Source of the DNA: Methylomonas sp. MK1
Lineage (GTDB): Bacteria; Pseudomonadota; Gammaproteobacteria; Methylococcales; Methylomonadaceae
Reading direction: 5' to 3'
DNA: 64,000 nt
Assembly: GCF_000365425.1 (NCBI RefSeq)
Contig: NZ_AQOV01000001.1
Span: 2,976,001-3,040,000, forward strand
The position numbers were made by a program, and so were the translations under genes. The notes beneath the pieces were generated by a model, which was not told the DNA's origin, did not search any database, and saw only the letters and a program-made list of their open reading frames with translations. How positions within the stretch are numbered: position 1 is the first letter of the stretch; each line of letters opens with the position of its first letter. Below are positions 45,365-54,181 of this stretch, one piece after another.

Positions 45365-46156
45365 TTATTCACGCAAAGTAAAAATTATTGGCACAATCAC
45401 CGAACTGGCCACCGGCGTTTCGCCGCGTTTGGCCGGAATGAATTTCCATTTTTTCACGGCTTCCACCGCCGATTCGTCAAGCATCTCGTGGCCGCTACTG
45501 TGCTCAACCGCCACCGAATCGCTTAAACCTTCCGCCGAAACTTGCACCCGTAACATTACCTTGCCCTGCCATCCGCGGCTTTTCGCAATCATCGGATATT
45601 CAGGTTTGGGGTTGTGGGCGTAGTTAGCTCGAAAATTAGCTTCGGTAAACTGCTCGGCGTTGGTCGCGGTCGTGCTGGTCGTCGTAGTCGTTACCGGCGC
45701 ACTACTCGCTGTATTGCTTACCGGTGTCGGCGGCGGCTCGGAAACTGGCTCCACGGGCGCATATTCCGGAGCCTTCTGCACGATGGGCGGCGCTTTTTTG
45801 GGAACCGGCTTTGGCTGCGGCTTTTTCGGCGGTGGCTCTTTTTTGGGCGGCGGCGGTGCCGGAGGCGGCGGCGCGGCGGCGGGCTTGGGTGCGGACATCG
45901 CAATCATCGATACCTCCATCATCAAAGGTTGCGCCGGCGTGACTTTTTCCTCGGGTTTCAATAATTGCTGCAAACCCCAAATATGCAGCAACGCTACTAA
46001 TAGCGTTAACAGCCTCAGCATGCTGGCGGGCCGCTCTTCTCCGAATAGTGTCCGCCAAAATGAGCCGGAACCGCTTGCCACTGCCGGCAGATAACCGCCG
46101 AATGACGCTAACTCTTTATTTTGCAAAGCATCCTCGTGGTTTTTAAATAAATACAT
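45365..46156 (-). CDS. tonB: TonB protein
   Basis: Energy transducer that contacts TonB-dependent receptors. The 263-residue product has a 45-residue cytosolic lead, one membrane helix (MLRLLTLLVALLHIWGLQQL), a Pro/Lys-rich periplasmic spacer, and a C-terminal domain with YPMIAKSRGWQGKVMLRVQV. The domain ends AVKKWKFIPAKRG. The ATG at 46156 is preferred because the longer frame adds a non-membrane stretch. Candidate energiser for the receptor at 9.8 kb. Confidence 0.93.
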   Translation of the reverse strand: MYLFKNHEDALQNKELASFGGYLPAVASGSGSFWRTLFGEERPASMLRLLTLLVALLHIWGLQQLLKPEEKVTPAQPLMMEVSMIAMSAPKPAAAPPPPAPPPPKKEPPPKKPQPKPVPKKAPPIVQKAPEYAPVEPVSEPPPTPVSNTASSAPVTTTTTSTTATNAEQFTEANFRANYAHNPKPEYPMIAKSRGWQGKVMLRVQVSAEGLSDSVAVEHSSGHEMLDESAVEAVKKWKFIPAKRGETPVASSVIVPIIFTLRE

Positions 46157-46381
46157 ATAAACTGTTGAATACAAAATTAAGCGCGATTCGAATTTAGCCG
46201 GGCATTGTAAATTAATACGTCCTAGCGCGACAGCCATCCTTACAGGAGATGATGCTATCTAACCATTCCCTACTAAGACGTTTCAGCCGCTAAAATCCCC
46301 ACCGGCTAACGACGATTTCGGGCTAAATTACAATCTGTGGCATAATTTCCGTTCCCGTCTTGTATCTCCGATTCATTCCAT

Positions 46382-48268
46382 ATGTCCGCAAAACAATCCG
46401 ATCATACCCAGGGACAAGTCAACACACTGGCTTTAAGTGCGATAGGCGTGGTGTTTGGGGACATCGGCACCAGCCCATTGTATGCGGTAAAAGAAGTTTT
46501 TCACGGTGGCTTGCCGACCGACGCCACCCATGTGCTCGGGGTGTTGTCCTTGATCTTTTGGGCCATCACCTTGGTGGTCACCACCAAATACGCGATTTTT
46601 ATCATGCGCGCCGACAACAAGGGTGAAGGCGGCATCATGGCCTTGATGGCCTTGGCGCTGCACGGTTCCAAGGACAATCCAAAACGTAAGGCATTTATCG
46701 TCACCATCGGCCTGCTTGGTGCTTCGCTGTTTTACGGCGACAGCATGATTACCCCGGCTATTTCGGTACTCAGCGCCGTGGAAGGCTTGCAAATCGTGGC
46801 GCCGCGCCTGGAACACTACGTTTTGCCGATTACCATCGTTGTGCTCAGCGTGCTGTTCTTTATCCAGACCAAAGGCACGGGTAAGGTCGGCAGAATGTTC
46901 GCGCCCATCATGTGTTTCTGGTTTGCCACGCTCGGCATTCTGGGCGCCGTGAATATCGTCCAACATCCCGATGTGTTGATGGCCGTCAATCCCTATTATG
47001 CGGTCAGTTTGTTGTTCGAACTGGGCTGGAAGGGTTTTTTGATCATGGGAGCGGTGGTACTGGCGATAACCGGCGCAGAGGCGCTGTATGCAGATATGGG
47101 CCATTTCGGCTTGAAACCCATCCGGCGGGCTTGGTTTGGTTTCGTATTTCCGGCCTTGCTGCTGAATTACTTCGGTCAAGGCGCATTGCTGATCGGCAAC
47201 CCGCACGCCATCGAAAACCCGTTTTACTTGATGGCGCCAAATTGGGCGCTATATCCGATGCTTATTCTCTCGACCTTGGCCACGGTAATTGCCTCGCAAG
47301 CCGTGATTTCCGGGGCTTTTTCGGTAACTCGACAAGCTATCCAGCTTGGTTACTGCCCAAGAATGAATGTCCGCCATACGTCCGGCGACGAAATGGGCCA
47401 AGTCTATTTGCCTGCCGTCAATTGGTTGCTGATGGTCTCGGTGTTTGTGTTAGTTTTGAGCTTCAGATCTTCGTCCGCTTTGGCGTCGGCTTACGGCATT
47501 GCAGTAACGGGCACGATGATTGTCGATACCATCCTGGCGTTTATCGTGATCCAGGCGCTGTGGCAATGGAACAAGCCCACCAGCATTACTTTTCTGTCGA
47601 TATTTTTGATTATCGATCTGCTGTTCCTGTCTTCCAACAGCCTGAAAATTCCGCACGGCGGCTGGTTGCCGCTGGTGGTAGGTACGGTGTTTTTCTTGAT
47701 TATGACCACCTGGATCAAAGGCAAGGAATTGTTAGCCAGATACCTGGACGAAAAACGGGTATTGTTCGAGGAGTTAGACGAACGCTTGAAAGACCGGCCC
47801 CTGGTTACCGTACCCGGCACCGCAATCTATATGGCCCGCAGCGTCCATGGCGTGCCGCAGGTTTTGCTGCATAACCTGGAGCACAACCATGTGATGCATG
47901 AAAAACTCATCGTATTGACCATCGTGACTCGCGAAGAACCTTATGTGGATGAAGCGCATAGGGTGAAAATCCGCATGTTCGGCGATAGCGGCGGCTTTTA
48001 CCGGGTGAAATTGTATTTCGGCTTTCAGGAGGAGCAGGATGTGCGCCGCGCCCTGCAACTTTGCCGCCATGAAGGCTTGGATATCGATCAAAAAACCGTA
48101 TCGTTTTTTATCGGTAGCGAGCGGCTTTCATTCCGTCGGAAAAGCCCGATGCCAAAATGGCGCCGCTCCTTGTTCAGCTTTTTGACGCATAACTCCACCA
48201 GCGCGATCGAATATTTCAAAATCCCGGTTGAGCGTGTAATTGAGCTGGGAATACGCATCGAATTGTAG
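46382..48268 (+). CDS. kup: Low-affinity potassium uptake permease Kup
   Basis: Proton-coupled potassium importer. The 628-residue product has the Kup N-terminus ALSAIGVVFGDIGTSPLYAV, the conserved GEGGIMALMAL and YGDSMITPAISVLSA. About twelve helices are followed by a cytosolic C-terminal domain. Length matches Kup. Divergent from tonB. Confidence 0.96.
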   Translation: MSAKQSDHTQGQVNTLALSAIGVVFGDIGTSPLYAVKEVFHGGLPTDATHVLGVLSLIFWAITLVVTTKYAIFIMRADNKGEGGIMALMALALHGSKDNPKRKAFIVTIGLLGASLFYGDSMITPAISVLSAVEGLQIVAPRLEHYVLPITIVVLSVLFFIQTKGTGKVGRMFAPIMCFWFATLGILGAVNIVQHPDVLMAVNPYYAVSLLFELGWKGFLIMGAVVLAITGAEALYADMGHFGLKPIRRAWFGFVFPALLLNYFGQGALLIGNPHAIENPFYLMAPNWALYPMLILSTLATVIASQAVISGAFSVTRQAIQLGYCPRMNVRHTSGDEMGQVYLPAVNWLLMVSVFVLVLSFRSSSALASAYGIAVTGTMIVDTILAFIVIQALWQWNKPTSITFLSIFLIIDLLFLSSNSLKIPHGGWLPLVVGTVFFLIMTTWIKGKELLARYLDEKRVLFEELDERLKDRPLVTVPGTAIYMARSVHGVPQVLLHNLEHNHVMHEKLIVLTIVTREEPYVDEAHRVKIRMFGDSGGFYRVKLYFGFQEEQDVRRALQLCRHEGLDIDQKTVSFFIGSERLSFRRKSPMPKWRRSLFSFLTHNSTSAIEYFKIPVERVIELGIRIEL

Positions 48269-48293
48269 AAATTTACTGGCCTCCTCGGCGCGG

Positions 48294-48743
48294 TTAGTCG
48301 CCGCGTCTGCCAAAACGGCCGCCCCAACCACCGCGTGGTTGACGGTCGCCGTCATCCCTACGACCGAAACCACGTGCTTGCCGATCCTGCATAGATTGTT
48401 CGTGATGTGGCATTTGTTCGGCATGCCGTTCACGACCAAAGTCCCGACGCCCAAAGTCTCGTCCTTGCCAACCGCCAACACGATGATCGAAATGCGGCGC
48501 AGGTTGATGCCAGTCATGGTGATCGTCGTGATGATGCTCCGAGCGATAACTGGGCTGCACATAGTAACGGCCATACGTGATGCTGGTGCTCGGGCTGGCA
48601 TAGCCGCGACCATAATTTTGCGAATAGCTGGGCGATGAATAGCCGCCACCGTAACCCACATAGCCACGCTGATAATAGCCGGTCGCGCAACCCGAGAGGG
48701 TTAATGCGGCGATGGTGAGAATGGCGACTTGTATGGTTTTCAT
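48294..48743 (-). CDS. Tyr/Gly-, His- and Arg-rich putative lipoprotein
   Basis: A 149-residue product with a lipobox LSGC (Cys19). The mature part has three zones: Tyr/Gly/Ser-rich (YQRGYVGYGGGYSSPSYSQN), His/Asp-rich (SEHHHDDHHDWHQPAPHFDH), and Arg/Gly/Asp-rich (DGDRQPRGGWGGRFGRRGD). The His zone suggests metal binding. Family not recognised; low-complexity exported proteins of this sort are poorly characterised. It is convergent with kup. Confidence 0.65.
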   Translation of the reverse strand: MKTIQVAILTIAALTLSGCATGYYQRGYVGYGGGYSSPSYSQNYGRGYASPSTSITYGRYYVQPSYRSEHHHDDHHDWHQPAPHFDHRVGGWQGRDFGRRDFGRERHAEQMPHHEQSMQDRQARGFGRRDDGDRQPRGGWGGRFGRRGD

Positions 48744-48816
48744 GACTGCCTCTTGGCTGGTTGGCCCTCTAATCTAAAGTTGGGCTTAGCATATCCGAGT
48801 CAGACTTAATCGATGC

Positions 48817-49692
48817 TTAACCTGAGGCGCCGACCAGAAAATGTTCAGGCTCGGCAAGCACCGGATTGCTCAATGAGCCAATACCTTCAATTTCAATCCT
48901 AACCGTCTGCCCCGGTTTCAGATAACCGCGCGGCTTCATTTTTACCCCCACACCGGCCGGTGTACCGGTGCTGATCACATCGCCCGGTTCCAGCGTCATC
49001 ACTTGCGTCAGATACGCAATTAACTCGTAACAGTTGAAAATCATCTCGCTGGTATTGCCGTTTTGCCGCAACTCGTCGTCCACCCAGGTCTTTAAGCTCA
49101 GATTGTGCGGATCGGCGATTTCGTCGGCGGTGACCAGCCAAGGCCCCAGCGGACCATGGGTATCAAAAGACTTGCCCAGCGTCCAGGTCGGCGTGCGCTG
49201 CTGCCAGTCGCGCACCGTCACATCGTTGCAAATGGTGTAGCCGGCTATCACTTCATGTGCCTGCTCTACCGGTACGTGTTTGCAGCGCTTCCCAATCACA
49301 AAAGCCAATTCGCCTTCGTAATCCACTTTATCGGATACGGGCGGCACATGTATCGCATCCCCGTTGGCGATGACACAAGTACTTTGCTTGGTGAAAAAAG
49401 TCGGATATTCCGGCTTTTCCAAACCCGTTTCACCGATGTGATCGGCGTAATTCAAACCCACGCCCAGCAACTTGCCGGGACGCGGAATCGGCGCCAGCAG
49501 TTGCACAGCGCTCAAGGGTATGCGCTTGCCGCCGGCATCGATCAGCTTTTGCAGCGCTTGTTTTGCCGGCTCTCCGGCCGCCAGAAAATCGAGCATATTG
49601 TTGGGCAAATCCGCACCAGCGGGCACGATTTGCTCGGCAACCAGCGCGCCAACTTGTACCTGACCAACGTATTTATAGCTCAGTAGTTTCAT
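48817..49692 (-). CDS. Fumarylacetoacetate hydrolase-family protein
   Basis: Metal-dependent hydrolase or isomerase of 291 residues. The FAH fold shows LLGVGLNYADHIGETG, the metal-ligand segment KVDYEGELAFVIGK, and NDVTVRDWQQRTPTW, plus PGDVISTGTPAGVG. The group includes acylpyruvases, oxaloacetate decarboxylases and 2-hydroxyhepta-diene-dioate isomerases; the sequence does not settle the substrate. It diverges from the sMMO operon, and its start is about 200 bases from the sMMO promoter. Confidence 0.9.
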   Translation of the reverse strand: MKLLSYKYVGQVQVGALVAEQIVPAGADLPNNMLDFLAAGEPAKQALQKLIDAGGKRIPLSAVQLLAPIPRPGKLLGVGLNYADHIGETGLEKPEYPTFFTKQSTCVIANGDAIHVPPVSDKVDYEGELAFVIGKRCKHVPVEQAHEVIAGYTICNDVTVRDWQQRTPTWTLGKSFDTHGPLGPWLVTADEIADPHNLSLKTWVDDELRQNGNTSEMIFNCYELIAYLTQVMTLEPGDVISTGTPAGVGVKMKPRGYLKPGQTVRIEIEGIGSLSNPVLAEPEHFLVGASG

Positions 49693-49790
49693 ACCGAATC
49701 AACTCTTCATCCAACCAAAATCCGCATTGTATCGCAGTGCCGGTATCGACCGGCAAAACCGCCGAACTAGACGTCTTATTTCTAAGCAGT

Positions 49791-49805
49791 GTCCAGTTAT
49801 TGGAC
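49791..49805. promoter_or_regulatory. Candidate MmoR binding dyad (GTCCA-N5-TGGAC)
   Basis: A perfect 5-base inverted repeat within AGTGTCCAGTTATTGGACGT, centred about 95 bases upstream of the -24 element. This is the usual distance for an enhancer bound by a sigma-54 activator. A near match to an IHF site (AATCAA-N4-CTA) at 49875-49887 lies between it and the promoter. Binding is inferred only from position. Confidence 0.5.
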
Positions 49806-49892
49806 GTTCATTCTTAAAAAGCGCTGCCTCAAAGCCACGGATACCTTTCTCTAAGACATTGTTAGTAAAGACTAAATCAAAATTCTAAATAC

Positions 49893-49908
49893 TGGCACAC
49901 GTGTTGCT
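49893..49908 (+). promoter_or_regulatory. Sigma-54 (-24/-12) promoter of the sMMO operon
   Basis: TGGCACACGTGTTGCT matches the RpoN consensus TGGCAC-R-N4-TTGCW at every fixed position. Transcription would start near 49920, leaving a ~110-base leader before mmoX. The downstream operon contains a sigma-54 activator gene (mmoR), in line with known sMMO regulation in other methanotrophs. Confidence 0.9.
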
Positions 49909-50029
49909 CTTTGACCTCCGAGGCTGGCGTCAGTCCAGGCCAATCAGCGCTTTAAGGCAACGGAAAGTCACCGCTTAGCTGAATGACGACAGCCTCGCCA
50001 TTCTTATAACACCACAACGAGGATTCAAT

Positions 50030-51613
50030 ATGGCTATAAGTACCGCTACAAAAGCCGCTACCGACGCGTTGGCCGCCAATCCGGCGCCTGTCAGCGTGGG
50101 CGCACAGGAGGTTCACAGATGGATGCAGAGCTTTACTTGGGATTTTGATAAAAATCGAACCAAATATTCGACCAAATACAAAATGGCCAACGATACCAAG
50201 GAGCAATTCAAGCTGATCGCTAAAGAATATGCGCGCATGGAATCGGTCAAGGACGAACGTCAATTCGGCAGTTTGCAAGACGTGTTGACACGGGTGGATG
50301 CCGCCAATCGCGTGCATCCGAAATGGAATGAATCGATGAAGGTCATCTCCAACTTCCTGGAAGTGGGCGAATACAACGCGATTGCCGCGACCGGCATGTT
50401 GTGGGATTCCGCGACCGCGCCCGAGCAAAAAAACGGTTACTTGGGCCAAGTGCTGGACGAGATTCGTCACACTAACCAATGTGCCTACATCAACTATTAC
50501 TTTGCCAAACAAGGCCAAGACGCCGCCGGCCATAACGATGCCCGTCGCACGCGCGCCATTGGCCCGCTGTGGAAAGGCATGAAACGGGTGTTCTCCGACG
50601 GCTTCATTTCCGGCGATGCGGTGGAATGCTCCATCAACCTGCAATTGGTCGGTGAAGCCTGCTTTACCAATCCGTTGATCGTGGCCGTGACCGAATGGGC
50701 GTCCGCCAACGGCGACGAGATGACTCCGACTGTATTCTTGTCCATCGAAACCGACGAACTGCGGCACATGGCCAACGGTTATCAAACCGTGGTATCCATC
50801 GCCAACGACGAAGCGGCTTCGAAATACCTGAATACCGATTTGAACAACGCCTTCTGGACCCAACAAAAATACTTCACACCAGTGTTGGGCATGATGTTCG
50901 AGTACGGCAGCCATTTCAAAGTCGAGCCTTGGGTGAAAACCTGGAACCGTTGGGTGTATGAAGATTGGGGCGGCATCTGGATCGGCCGCCTAGGCAAATA
51001 CGGCGTCGAATCGCCACGCAGTTTGCGCGACGCCAAAAAAGACGCTTACTGGGCGCACCACGACTTGTTCCTGATTGCCTATGCCTTGTGGCCCACCGGT
51101 TTCTTCCGTTTGAGCCTGCCAACCCAGGAAGAGGCTGAGTGGTACGAAGCCAACTACCCGGGATGGTACGACATGTACGGCAAAGTCTACGACGAATGGC
51201 GCGCGCGCGGTTGCGAAGATCCAAGCAGTGGCTTCCTGCCCATTCAATGGTTCATCGAAAACAACCATCCGATCTATATCGACCGGGTCTCGCAAGTTCC
51301 GTTCTGCCCAAGTTATTGCAAAGGCGAAAGCACTTTGCGGGTTCTGGAATACAACGGCAAAAAACATTCCTTCAGCGACCAATGGGGCGAAAGAATGTGG
51401 CTGTCGGAGCCCGAGCGTTATGAGTGCCAAAACATCTTCGAACAATACGAAGGTCGTGAATTGTCGGATGTGATTGCCGAAGGCTTTGGCGTGCGCAGCG
51501 ACGGCAAAACCCTGATCAGCCAGCCACACACCAATAAAGACGGCAAGCTGTGGACACTGGACGACATCAAACGGATTAACTGCGTGTTTTCCGATCCATT
51601 GAAAGCCCTGTAA
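50030..51613 (+). CDS. mmoX: Soluble methane monooxygenase hydroxylase alpha subunit
   Basis: Catalytic subunit that oxidises methane to methanol at a carboxylate-bridged diiron centre. At 527 residues it matches the family. All ligands are in place with standard numbering: Glu114, Glu144, His147, Glu209, Glu243, His246 (motifs EIRHTNQCAY and ETDELRHMANG). Active-site pocket residues Cys151 and Thr213 are also present. The ATG is preceded by GAGGA at good spacing. First gene of mmoXYBZDC, transcribed from the sigma-54 promoter 120 bases upstream. Confidence 0.99.
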   Translation: MAISTATKAATDALAANPAPVSVGAQEVHRWMQSFTWDFDKNRTKYSTKYKMANDTKEQFKLIAKEYARMESVKDERQFGSLQDVLTRVDAANRVHPKWNESMKVISNFLEVGEYNAIAATGMLWDSATAPEQKNGYLGQVLDEIRHTNQCAYINYYFAKQGQDAAGHNDARRTRAIGPLWKGMKRVFSDGFISGDAVECSINLQLVGEACFTNPLIVAVTEWASANGDEMTPTVFLSIETDELRHMANGYQTVVSIANDEAASKYLNTDLNNAFWTQQKYFTPVLGMMFEYGSHFKVEPWVKTWNRWVYEDWGGIWIGRLGKYGVESPRSLRDAKKDAYWAHHDLFLIAYALWPTGFFRLSLPTQEEAEWYEANYPGWYDMYGKVYDEWRARGCEDPSSGFLPIQWFIENNHPIYIDRVSQVPFCPSYCKGESTLRVLEYNGKKHSFSDQWGERMWLSEPERYECQNIFEQYEGRELSDVIAEGFGVRSDGKTLISQPHTNKDGKLWTLDDIKRINCVFSDPLKAL

Positions 51614-51642
51614 TCGTTTCAACTCTTTAAGGAACTTTGCTT

Positions 51643-52821
51643 ATGACTATAGAAGTGAATGGCGGCAGACGTGGCCTGACCGACCCGGAAATTGCCGCAG
51701 TAATCATGGCCGCCGTGCCGGATAAACCGTTGGAAACACAACGGAAAATGAATTATTTCATGAAGCCGCGCGGTAAGCGGATCAATGAATACGAAGTGTT
51801 GTGTTGCTATAGCCAGCCGACCCCGGACTGGATTCCCGGCGGCTTGGATTGGGGTGACTGGACCCAAAAATTCCATGGCGGCCGTCCATCCTGGAGTAAC
51901 GAATCCACCGAAATGCGCAGCTCGGATTGGCTGGCGCACCGCGACCCAGCCTTCCGTTGGCATGCGCTGTATGTCAAGGATAAAGCCGAAGAGTGGCGTT
52001 ATACCGACCGCTTCCTGAAAGCCTATTCCGCCGACGGCCATGTGCGTTCGATCGATCCGGTCTGGCGCGACGAAGTATTGGGCGACTATCTGGGCGCATT
52101 CGGTTTTTACGAGTATGGCTTGTTCAATTCGCATTCCTCCGTGGTGCGCGATTGCCTGGGTGACACCTTACGGATGAGTAGCGCCATGATTGGCTTGGAC
52201 AAGGTCGACAACGCGCAAATGATTCAGGCGGAAAGAACCTTTTTGTCTAAATTGGTGCCGGGCTTCCCTGAGTCTACTGATATACCCAAACAGGAATGGA
52301 CTAAAGGGGCGATTTTCAAAGGCGCGAGGGAACTGGTCCAGGATATTTGGCAAGCGACTTATGACTGGAATGAAATCTTGTTCTCGGGTCATATGATTTG
52401 CGATCCGATCTTCGGTCAATTTGTACGCAGAGAGTTCTTTATGCGTTTGTCGTCTTATTACGGCGACAATTTGACCCCGTTCTTTATCAATCAAATGCAG
52501 TTGTATTTCTCGCAAACCAAAGGCATTACCACCGACATGTTCCATACCTGTCTGGGGGCCGATGTGGAATTCGGCGATTACAACAACCGTTTGATGCGGG
52601 CTTGGGCCAATAAGTGGCTACCCAGAACCGTCAACGCACTGAAAGATTTCATGGCTATTTACGCCACCATTCCAGAAATCAAAGGTGTCAGCGACAAAGC
52701 TGCCATTGAAGCGGCGCTGGTTAGGGTATTTGCCGATTGGAAACGCGATTTCGCCGATCCGATCAACTACAAAGTGGATACCGCCGCCCTCGTCAAAACC
52801 GTATTAAGCGGACTTAAATAA
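51643..52821 (+). CDS. mmoY: Soluble methane monooxygenase hydroxylase beta subunit
   Basis: Structural subunit of the (alpha-beta-gamma)2 hydroxylase; it shares the ferritin-like fold of MmoX without the iron site. 392 residues starting MTIEVNGGRRGLTDPEIAAV at the ATG preceded by AAGGAAC; a TTG two codons upstream is not needed. Contains the expected DLGDTLRMSSAM-like and FINQMQLYFSQT stretches (here DCLGDTLRMSSAMIGLDK). 29 bases after mmoX. Confidence 0.98.
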   Translation: MTIEVNGGRRGLTDPEIAAVIMAAVPDKPLETQRKMNYFMKPRGKRINEYEVLCCYSQPTPDWIPGGLDWGDWTQKFHGGRPSWSNESTEMRSSDWLAHRDPAFRWHALYVKDKAEEWRYTDRFLKAYSADGHVRSIDPVWRDEVLGDYLGAFGFYEYGLFNSHSSVVRDCLGDTLRMSSAMIGLDKVDNAQMIQAERTFLSKLVPGFPESTDIPKQEWTKGAIFKGARELVQDIWQATYDWNEILFSGHMICDPIFGQFVRREFFMRLSSYYGDNLTPFFINQMQLYFSQTKGITTDMFHTCLGADVEFGDYNNRLMRAWANKWLPRTVNALKDFMAIYATIPEIKGVSDKAAIEAALVRVFADWKRDFADPINYKVDTAALVKTVLSGLK

Positions 52822-52830
52822 GGAAAACTC

Positions 52831-53256
52831 ATGTCTAAAAGTTCAAATGCTTACAACGCAGGCATTATGCAAAAAACCGGCAAAGCCTTTGCCGACGAGT
52901 ACTTTGCCGAAGATAATCAGGTCGTGCATGAAAGCCACGAAGTGGTGCTGGTCTTGAAGAAATCCGATGAACTCAACACCGTGGTGGAAGAAATTCTGCA
53001 AGGTTCGCACAAGGCGGACAACCCGACACTGGTAGTAGAAGATCGCGCCGGTTTTTGGTGGCTGAAAGCGACCGGTAAAATCGAGATCGACTGCATCGAA
53101 GTCTCAGAGTTGCTCGGCAAACATTACAGCGTTTACGACCTGTTGGTGGATGTTTCCTCCACTATCGGCCGCGCCTACACGCTGGGCGAAACCTTTACCA
53201 TCACCTCCGAATTGATGGGTCTTGACGTTAAACTGAAAGACTTGGCAGCGGCATAG
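52831..53256 (+). CDS. mmoB: Methane monooxygenase regulatory protein B
   Basis: Small cofactor-free coupling protein that binds the hydroxylase and gates oxygen and methane access. 141 residues, starting MSKSSNAYNAGIMQKTGKAF. The flexible N-terminal tail and the core VEDRAGFWWLKATGKIEID match the family. Separated from mmoY by nine bases with AAGGAAA as ribosome site. Confidence 0.98.
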   Translation: MSKSSNAYNAGIMQKTGKAFADEYFAEDNQVVHESHEVVLVLKKSDELNTVVEEILQGSHKADNPTLVVEDRAGFWWLKATGKIEIDCIEVSELLGKHYSVYDLLVDVSSTIGRAYTLGETFTITSELMGLDVKLKDLAAA

Positions 53257-53265
53257 GAGATAACC

Positions 53266-53763
53266 ATGGCAAATATTCATGACAATCCGACCCGTAACGC
53301 CTGGATGGCAAAGATCGCCACATTGGATACCCTGGCAAAAGCGCACGCTTTCATTACCGACTTCCGTGCCAAGCATATGAGTCCGTTCAAAACCGACTGG
53401 TCGTTGGAATTGGATGGGCTGTGGATCGAGCTGAAAATTGAAGAGAAGCTGGCGCTATTGAAGCACAAGGAATTCAATGACACTCAACTGCTCAACAACT
53501 GCACCTGCGGCGCGAATGCCCAGCAAGTCGCCAACGAAGTGATCGGCAAAATGGACGCCTGTGAGGACATGTACGAAGCGGAGCGCATTCATATCAACTT
53601 CAGACTGGCCTGCAAGCCGCCTGTGATGCCGGTCAATGTGTTTTTAGACACTGATAGGCAACTGGGTACGAAGTTGATGGAACTGCGCAACACCGACTAC
53701 TACGCCTTGCCGTTAGAGGAATTGCGTAAGAAACGAGGCGTGAAAGTGGTTACCTTACAGTAA
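53266..53763 (+). CDS. mmoZ: Soluble methane monooxygenase hydroxylase gamma subunit
   Basis: All-helical stabilising subunit of the hydroxylase, 165 residues starting MANIHDNPTRNAWMAKIATL. The central WSLELDGLWIELKIEEKLA and the end RKKRGVKVVTLQ fit MmoZ. Nine bases after mmoB, preceded by AGGAGA. It is followed by an unusually long gap before mmoD. Confidence 0.97.
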   Translation: MANIHDNPTRNAWMAKIATLDTLAKAHAFITDFRAKHMSPFKTDWSLELDGLWIELKIEEKLALLKHKEFNDTQLLNNCTCGANAQQVANEVIGKMDACEDMYEAERIHINFRLACKPPVMPVNVFLDTDRQLGTKLMELRNTDYYALPLEELRKKRGVKVVTLQ

Positions 53764-53838
53764 GCGCCCGGCAGGATCGCCACGCTTGTACGCGCGGCGA
53801 ATCCTTTACAGCCAATAAACCGATAGCGGACAAAACCT

Positions 53839-53859
53839 ACTGCTAGCTTACGTAGCAGT
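53839..53859 (+). promoter_or_regulatory. Inverted repeat in the mmoZ-mmoD gap
   Basis: ACTGCTA-GCTTACG-TAGCAGT, a perfect 7-base stem, lies inside the 156-base non-coding interval between mmoZ and mmoD. No T-run follows, so it is more likely an mRNA processing or stability structure or a partial attenuator than a full terminator. Confidence 0.45.
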
Positions 53860-53919
53860 GAGCAAGGCTGCGTTTGTGTGCGCTTCGATCTCAACGAACC
53901 ATTTCATAGAATCAGTATC

Positions 53920-54180
53920 ATGGATTTTTTCTCAAATTTTAAGTCGGCGGTTACGCCCGCTTTTCCGAGTGAAGCCGACAATCTCACCAAGCTATACGAC
54001 ATCGAGCCCTACGCTGCATTCTGCGAAGATCTAGAGTTTATGTGGCGTTGGACCATCTATCGCGACCAAAAACTGGTGCAGGAAGGGTGTTCGCTAACCC
54101 TGGACGCATCGAGACGCGCGGTTGACCACGTATTGGCGTTTTTCAGCGTGTCGGCCAAAAGCCAATGCCTTGGAGAATGA
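53920..54180 (+). CDS. mmoD: MmoD protein
   Basis: Small conserved sMMO operon protein (86 residues here) that can bind the hydroxylase in Methylosinus and Methylococcus and is proposed to take part in the copper switch. Starts [20 protein letters not shown]; core [20 protein letters not shown] is the family hallmark. Three cysteines are present. The ATG at 53920 is chosen; a GTG at 53878 would add 14 atypical residues. One base separates its stop from mmoC. Confidence 0.93.
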   Translation: MDFFSNFKSAVTPAFPSEADNLTKLYDIEPYAAFCEDLEFMWRWTIYRDQKLVQEGCSLTLDASRRAVDHVLAFFSVSAKSQCLGE

Positions 54181-54181
54181 C

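Noticed and set aside
45614..46094. Long plus-strand frames rich in Gly, Arg and Val opposite tonB
   Set aside because: They are antisense shadows of the TonB Pro/Lys-rich spacer, with no ribosome sites or family motifs.
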